NCBI GenBank assembly: GCA_046542305.1
Contig: JBKHBQ010000050.1
Coordinates: forward strand, 1 to 18,719
Length of the DNA stretch: 18,719 bases
Source: JBKHBQ01 sp046542305
GTDB lineage: Bacteria > Bacteroidota > Bacteroidia > Bacteroidales > 4484-276
Direction: 5' to 3'
Shown: positions 14,966-18,719 of the stretch, piece after piece
Numbering within the stretch: position 1 is the first letter of the stretch
Layout: each line of letters opens with the position of its first letter
The notes under the pieces: model-generated
What the model was told of the DNA's origin: nothing
Databases searched by the model: none
The model's input: only the letters and a program-made list of their open reading frames with translations
Translations under genes and position numbers: made by a program

Positions 14966-15562
14966 ATGGTGTATATTAATCTTGCTGTAGAAGATAGTCT
15001 TAGCGAAATAGTTCTGACAAGAATAATAAACCTTTTTCCCGGCAAATACAACATTCAACATTGCTATGGCGAACAAGGATATGGCTATCTAAAAAGTAGC
15101 ATAAGAGGTTTTAATCAAGCATCTAAAATTACTCCATTTTTAGTTTTAACAGATTTGGACCGTTATGAATGTCCATTAGCACTTATTAAAGATTGGATAG
15201 CATTCCCTTTACATGCTAATTTGATTTTTAGAATTGCTGTTCGTGAGGTCGAATCATGGTTATTAGCAGACTCTCCTGGTTTTGCAAAGTTCTTAAATAT
15301 ATCGGAATCTCACATACCTTCTTCTTCTGAAGAAATAATCAATCCTAAAGAATTCCTTATAAATTTAGCAAGAAAGTCAGGAAGGCGCAAAATCAAGGAA
15401 GATCTGATTCCCTCTAGTAAGTTTGCTTCAATTGGTCCGAATTACAATGGAAGACTCACAGAGTTTGTTTTGCAATATTGGAATGTTCATAAGGCGATAA
15501 GAAATAATGATAGTCTTGAGAAGACTTATGATAAGCTAAAAAGATTTACATACAACTACTAA
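14966..15562 (+). CDS. DUF4276-like TOPRIM protein, partner of the ATPase
   Basis: The 198-residue protein shows the TOPRIM pattern: an early Glu in LAVEDSLSEIV (Glu9), DxD in LVLTDLDRYECP (Asp63 and Asp65), and VREVESWLLAD (92-102), which matches DUF4276 members. These acidic residues would bind Mg2+ in a nuclease. It is shorter than the C-terminal half of typical OLD proteins. It starts 3 nt after the ATPase stop, so both are one transcript. The neighbour and the AT-rich composition suggest a split OLD-like or PARIS-like toxin/nuclease. The 208 nt after it (15563-15770) hold no clear gene and only a weak hairpin (GTCCA/TGGAC at 15680-15696). Assignment to DUF4276 is by eye; alternatives are RloB-like or DUF4435 relatives. 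Confidence 0.7.
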   Translation: MVYINLAVEDSLSEIVLTRIINLFPGKYNIQHCYGEQGYGYLKSSIRGFNQASKITPFLVLTDLDRYECPLALIKDWIAFPLHANLIFRIAVREVESWLLADSPGFAKFLNISESHIPSSSEEIINPKEFLINLARKSGRRKIKEDLIPSSKFASIGPNYNGRLTEFVLQYWNVHKAIRNNDSLEKTYDKLKRFTYNY

Positions 15563-15770
15563 TCATGTCTAACTTGACTTTTCATGGTGTTACCATCCAT
15601 ATCTTCATCATTCAATTTATATTTACATGAATGCAGCTTTAAAGAAATCATGTTCTGCATCAGAAGTACTGCAAGGTAAGTCCACTAATAATGGACATTA
15701 ACTGCAAAAAAACATGCATTTGTCTTGAATTTAGAACTCTGATTTCAACAAGAATTAGTATGTGCCGATA

Positions 15771-17234
15771 TTACCTCCTCCGCTCCACACTCGGAGTCCA
15801 TTCGTAAGCACCCAGATCGGGTGATTCAGTCCGGCTGACGCCTTTGATGTCGAACGGTACGGTGTTGGCGATGGGAATGCTGCCGATGTTTTTGGCCGGT
15901 GAAAGGCTGTCGAGTTGCAGATCGTTTACCGCCTGATCGACGAAAAGCGGATCTTCGTTTTTCAGGCAGGATTTGAAATTGGTATCCTGGGCGATGTTCA
16001 ATTCGGTTTTCAGCAGACAATGGTCGAAGGTATAAAGGAATTCGCCGATGCTGTCGTCGAGGGTGATTTCTTCACGCTGATTTCCGTAGAAAATATTGTT
16101 GGCAAAATTGGCTGAAAAAGGAAAATCCACCACCTGGTTCTGCTCGTTGATGTAGTAATTATTCAGGTAAATCGACTCGGTATTGCGGATGCCGTAGCTC
16201 CAGTAATTGCCCACAGTGGTATGCCTGAAGTCGTAGGCTCCGCCAAGTGTAAGCGCCATGGCATACTGCCCGCAGTTGGCGATGGCCAGGTTGGAGCCCG
16301 CGATAAAATAATACCGTGTAAGGATTCCGGCACCCGACATATTTTCGATGATGGTATTGGAAATGGTAAGTTGATTGCCCATGTACTCCTGCAGCGTTTC
16401 GGCCTGAATACCGATAAAGCCGTTGCGGATCACCGCATAATTGATCTCGTTATCCACCGCGCCCTCGTTGATCCAGATGCGGTCCCACTGTCCGGGGAGG
16501 TCCTCGTAAAATTCTTCCAGCCGGTCGCCCTGGAAAAACACCGGATTCTCCAACGTACCATTTACCTTCAACGACCCGCCTTTATAGATCCACAATCCCG
16601 AACCGTCGTGAAAATGGACCTTTGTGCCGGGATCGATGTTGAGGCTTCCGGTGGAATCCACCACGGCATATCCATAGATCACGATCGGCAGATCGCCGGT
16701 CCAGGTAGTATCCACGCCTTCGCCGGCCACGATTTTATACCTCGGCAATCCGGGCACATCGGTATCCCAAAGGATATACCTGGCATTCTGGCCCCATGCT
16801 ACGAGGTCGACATCCTGCAGGTTCCCGTTGGTTTCGAACAATACCGAATCGGTGACGATAAACGGGTTGGTCTGGTCGTTCGGATCGATGGTTACCCGGG
16901 CAAAAAGATAAATGCTGTCGTTTCCCAGAATCTCCACATCATGAAACTCGGTACCCGCCTCGCCGTTAATATTGATGGAATAGCGCGAATTGCTGCCGGT
17001 AGCCAGTTTGATGGTGGAAATATTCACCTTCTGATCGGTGGGATTATGTACCCGGATCTGTTGGGTAACCGAGCCGATGGTGGTAAATACCGTATCAAAG
17101 ATGAGTGTATCAGCCGAGAATTTCAGTTCCACCGAAGGACTGGTATTGAGTTTTTCTTCTTTTTTGCATGAAGCAATCACCAGATACAGGATCACCGCAA
17201 TCAGCAAAGCCGCGTTAACAGATCGGGACAGCAT
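15771..17234 (-). CDS. beta-helix lipoprotein with PDLGAYE tail
   Basis: The 487-residue protein starts MLSRSVNAALL with lipobox VIASC (Cys23), so it is an exported lipoprotein. Residues 35-145 are a strand-rich Ig-like region (FSADTLIFDTVFTTIGSVTQ..., similar to DUF1573-type domains). Residues 180-420 are right-handed beta-helix-like, with repeated short strands such as GSLNIDPGTKVHFHDGSGLW and GIQAETL. The end carries the PLFVD...LQLDSLSPAKNIG...PDLGAYEW pattern typical of these Bacteroidota surface proteins. The start at 17234 is chosen because it leads directly into the signal sequence and lies behind a good -33/-7 promoter; a longer frame to 17486 would run back into the divergent transporter. 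It could be a surface adhesin or polysaccharide-binding protein; no catalytic residues are seen. Confidence 0.88.
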   Translation of the reverse strand: MLSRSVNAALLIAVILYLVIASCKKEEKLNTSPSVELKFSADTLIFDTVFTTIGSVTQQIRVHNPTDQKVNISTIKLATGSNSRYSININGEAGTEFHDVEILGNDSIYLFARVTIDPNDQTNPFIVTDSVLFETNGNLQDVDLVAWGQNARYILWDTDVPGLPRYKIVAGEGVDTTWTGDLPIVIYGYAVVDSTGSLNIDPGTKVHFHDGSGLWIYKGGSLKVNGTLENPVFFQGDRLEEFYEDLPGQWDRIWINEGAVDNEINYAVIRNGFIGIQAETLQEYMGNQLTISNTIIENMSGAGILTRYYFIAGSNLAIANCGQYAMALTLGGAYDFRHTTVGNYWSYGIRNTESIYLNNYYINEQNQVVDFPFSANFANNIFYGNQREEITLDDSIGEFLYTFDHCLLKTELNIAQDTNFKSCLKNEDPLFVDQAVNDLQLDSLSPAKNIGSIPIANTVPFDIKGVSRTESPDLGAYEWTPSVERRR

Positions 17235-17256
17235 GTACGTTATATTAAATGAGTGC

Positions 17257-17285
17257 CAAAGATAAATCGAATTTTCACTCTTCAA
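17257..17285 (-). promoter_or_regulatory. promoter of the beta-helix lipoprotein gene
   Basis: On the minus strand TATCTTTG (17264-17257) matches TAnnTTTG exactly, and TTG (17285-17283) lies 18 nt upstream of it. The -7 element is 22 nt before the ATG at 17234. This supports the shorter, lipoprotein start. Confidence 0.55.
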
Positions 17286-17338
17286 CATACGTTTTTTTGC
17301 GTAGAATATTGTAAGCATGCGGTACGGCAAAAAATGCG

Positions 17339-17346
17339 CACCTTTG
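17339..17346 (+). promoter_or_regulatory. -7 candidate for the MFS transporter gene
   Basis: CACCTTTG differs from TAnnTTTG at one base and lies 15 nt before the ATG at 17362. It is flanked by the inverted repeat AATGCG (17333-17338) and CGCATT (17351-17356), which could be an operator or a leader hairpin. No -33 TTTG is at the right distance. Confidence 0.35.
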
Positions 17347-17361
17347 CAGCCGCATTGCATC

Positions 17362-18525
17362 ATGGAACAAAAGAAGTTCAAAACCGGAGAAGTGGCATCC
17401 ATTTCGGTGGCGCACCTGTTGCACGACACGTATTCCGCATTTTTGGCGCCGTTGCTTCCGCTGCTTATCGAAAAGCTGGGCATCACCTATGTGTTGGCAG
17501 GCCTGCTGAATGTTTTTCAGCGCATCCCTATGCTGCTCAATCCGTTTATCGGATTGCTGGCCGACCGGATGCACATGCGTTATCTGATCATTTTCACGCC
17601 GCTGATCACTGCCACTGCTGCCAGCCTTCTGGGTGCCGCACCGAATTTTACGCTGCTCGCCATTCTGATTTTTGTGATGGGCATCAGCGCGGCATTGTTT
17701 CATGTGCCTTCGCCGGTCATGATCAAAAAAATGTCGGGCGACACAGTGGGCCGCGGCATGAGCTTTTATATGTTCGGCGGCGAGATCGCGCGTACCATCG
17801 GGCCGGTGATCATCCTTGCAGCCGTTTCTTGGTGGGGATTGGAGCGCACTTACAACCTCATTCCCTTTGCGGCGGCCTTTACCGTTTACCTGTTCATTAA
17901 GTTGCACAACATCAACATTTCAGAGGAGTTCAGGGCAAAGCAAAGCGAAAAGAAACTGCAAACCACCATCCGGCGGTATACGCCCTTTTTTCTGATGCTG
18001 AGCGGGCTGCTCCTCTTCCGTTCGCTGATGAAATCGGCCATTACGGCCTTTCTGCCAACATTTCTTACGGCGCAGGGCGAAAGCGTCTGGTTCGGGGGAA
18101 TGGCGCTGGCGGCGCTCGAACTGGCTGGTGCGGTGGGCACCCTGCTTGCCGGAAGCCTCTCCGACCGAATTGGCCGAAAAACCACGCTGGTGGTTGCATC
18201 GGTCGTTTCACCCGTATTTTTCTGGATGTTTATCCAGGCGTCGCCCTTCTGGCAGTTTCCGTTGCTGGTTCTTCTGGGCTTTTTCCTGTTTGCCAGCGGT
18301 CCCGTGCTTTTAGCCATGATTCAGGATTTGGGCAGCGAACGCCCTGCCTTTCTCAATGGCATCTACATGACCATCAATTTCTTTTTAGGTGCAGTAGCTG
18401 TAATGTTGGTGGGTGCTGTGGGAGATGTTAAAGGCCTCGGATACGCATACGAAGGCGCCGCCCTGCTCTCGCTGCTGACCGTGCCGTTTGCGGTGCTGAT
18501 TTTTAGGTTTGCTAGGAAAGCATAG
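17362..18525 (+). CDS. MFS transporter, fosmidomycin-resistance (Fsr)-like
   Basis: The 387-residue protein has about 12 membrane helices and the MFS loop motifs GLLADRMHMR (64-73, between helices 2 and 3) and GSLSDRIGRK (264-273, between helices 8 and 9), with a hydrophilic central loop (about 181-204). The N-terminus VAHLLHDTYSAFLAPLLPLL and ALFHVPSPVM resemble Fsr-type exporters. The substrate is unknown. The start at 17362 is chosen because it immediately precedes the first conserved helix and lies behind the -7 candidate; a further 15 codons upstream would overlap the promoter. It is divergent from the beta-helix lipoprotein. The MFS call is firm, and the Fsr-like subfamily is likely. 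Confidence 0.88.
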   Translation: MEQKKFKTGEVASISVAHLLHDTYSAFLAPLLPLLIEKLGITYVLAGLLNVFQRIPMLLNPFIGLLADRMHMRYLIIFTPLITATAASLLGAAPNFTLLAILIFVMGISAALFHVPSPVMIKKMSGDTVGRGMSFYMFGGEIARTIGPVIILAAVSWWGLERTYNLIPFAAAFTVYLFIKLHNINISEEFRAKQSEKKLQTTIRRYTPFFLMLSGLLLFRSLMKSAITAFLPTFLTAQGESVWFGGMALAALELAGAVGTLLAGSLSDRIGRKTTLVVASVVSPVFFWMFIQASPFWQFPLLVLLGFFLFASGPVLLAMIQDLGSERPAFLNGIYMTINFFLGAVAVMLVGAVGDVKGLGYAYEGAALLSLLTVPFAVLIFRFARKA

Positions 18526-18593
18526 TCAACCGCTTTGAAAGAAAAAATCATGACAACAAAACATCTGCCGGAATCTTTAATTCCTTGTACAAG

Positions 18594-18642
18594 AAATACA
18601 AAAAGGGACTCGCCCCCCTTCCCTCGGAGCCAGACTCCCTTT
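18594..18642 (-). terminator. rho-independent terminator for the minus-strand gene at the right edge
   Basis: Read on the minus strand, AAAGGGAGTC (18642-18633) pairs with GACTCCCTTT-type sequence at 18611-18602 (one C-C mismatch), with a GC-rich loop, followed by a run of five Ts. It lies 38 nt beyond the TAG of the edge gene. Confidence 0.5.
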
Positions 18643-18679
18643 CACGGTAATCAATAACTTTTTCCCAATAATTCCTATC

Positions 18680-18719
18680 CTACTTCCTTCCCTGCATCGC
18701 TTCTTCCACCTCCTCCACA
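18680..18719 (-). CDS. C-terminal 12 codons of a minus-strand gene (partial)
   Basis: On the minus strand a frame open to the window edge reads VEEVEEAMQGRK and ends in TAG at 18682-18680. The terminator-like hairpin just downstream supports a real 3' end. The charged tail is too short to identify the protein. Confidence 0.4.
   Translation of the reverse strand, partial: VEEVEEAMQGRK

Noticed and set aside
16221..17171. Long open frame on the plus strand (316 codons) opposite the beta-helix lipoprotein gene
   Set aside because: It lacks any recognisable motif and lies antisense to a gene with a clear signal peptide, promoter and family pattern; high-GC reading frames on the opposite strand commonly stay open.
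15771..17486. Longer minus-strand version of the beta-helix gene starting at 17486
   Set aside because: The extra 84 residues have no signal, run into the divergent transporter gene and would start upstream of an exact promoter; the 17234 start gives a lipoprotein signal at once.

Overview
The window looks like a chromosomal segment of a Bacteroidota bacterium, probably Bacteroidales-like; I cannot name a genus. The evidence is as follows. Several gene starts are preceded by promoters of the TAnnTTTG (-7) type, in one case with a TTTG (-33) box exactly 19 nt upstream. Shine-Dalgarno sequences are almost absent. The lipoproteins carry ...ASC lipoboxes. The protein families are typical of the phylum: DUF4230, DUF5675, a PepSY-type small membrane protein, and a beta-helix lipoprotein ending in PDLGAYE. 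No tRNA, rRNA, CRISPR array, transposase or other phage gene is visible.

Layout. (1) 1-2283 (+): the 3' part of lon, then two small membrane proteins, the second VanZ-like and overlapping its neighbour by ATGA. (2) 2348-2881 (-): a Tudor/UvrD-tail-like conserved protein. (3) 2933-4225 (+): after an 18-bp palindrome come a lipoprotein with an OB-fold-like domain and CKHGGK motif, a clear rho-independent terminator, and a PepSY-type membrane protein. (4) 4351-9296 (+): a tight four-gene operon encoding a membrane protein with a DUF5675-like tail, a four-helix membrane protein fused to a phage-type N-acetylmuramidase plus DUF5675, a DUF4230 lipoprotein, and a large membrane-anchored DUF4230 protein. 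I know of no described system with this composition, and it is the best candidate here for something new. (5) 9346-13731 (+): a promoter with two copies of a 12-nt dyad-type element drives GH77 4-alpha-glucanotransferase, a cytoplasmic GH13 amylase-family enzyme and an exported, degenerate DUF2891 protein, spaced 3 nt apart. (6) 13820-15562 (+): a two-gene, visibly AT-rich insert encoding an ABC/AAA_21-type ATPase and a DUF4276-like TOPRIM protein, most likely an anti-phage defence pair. (7) 15771-18525: a divergent pair, a beta-helix lipoprotein (-) and an Fsr-like MFS transporter (+). (8) The right edge holds the terminator and last 12 codons of a minus-strand gene.

How the genes fit together. 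The GH77 and GH13 enzymes are expected to convert malto-oligosaccharides and short glucans in the cytoplasm. The muramidase operon would put a peptidoglycan-cleaving enzyme, two DUF5675-type domains and two DUF4230 proteins in the cell envelope, which suggests wall remodelling or the anchoring of a larger envelope structure. The ATPase/TOPRIM pair is probably acquired by transfer and functions independently of its neighbours.
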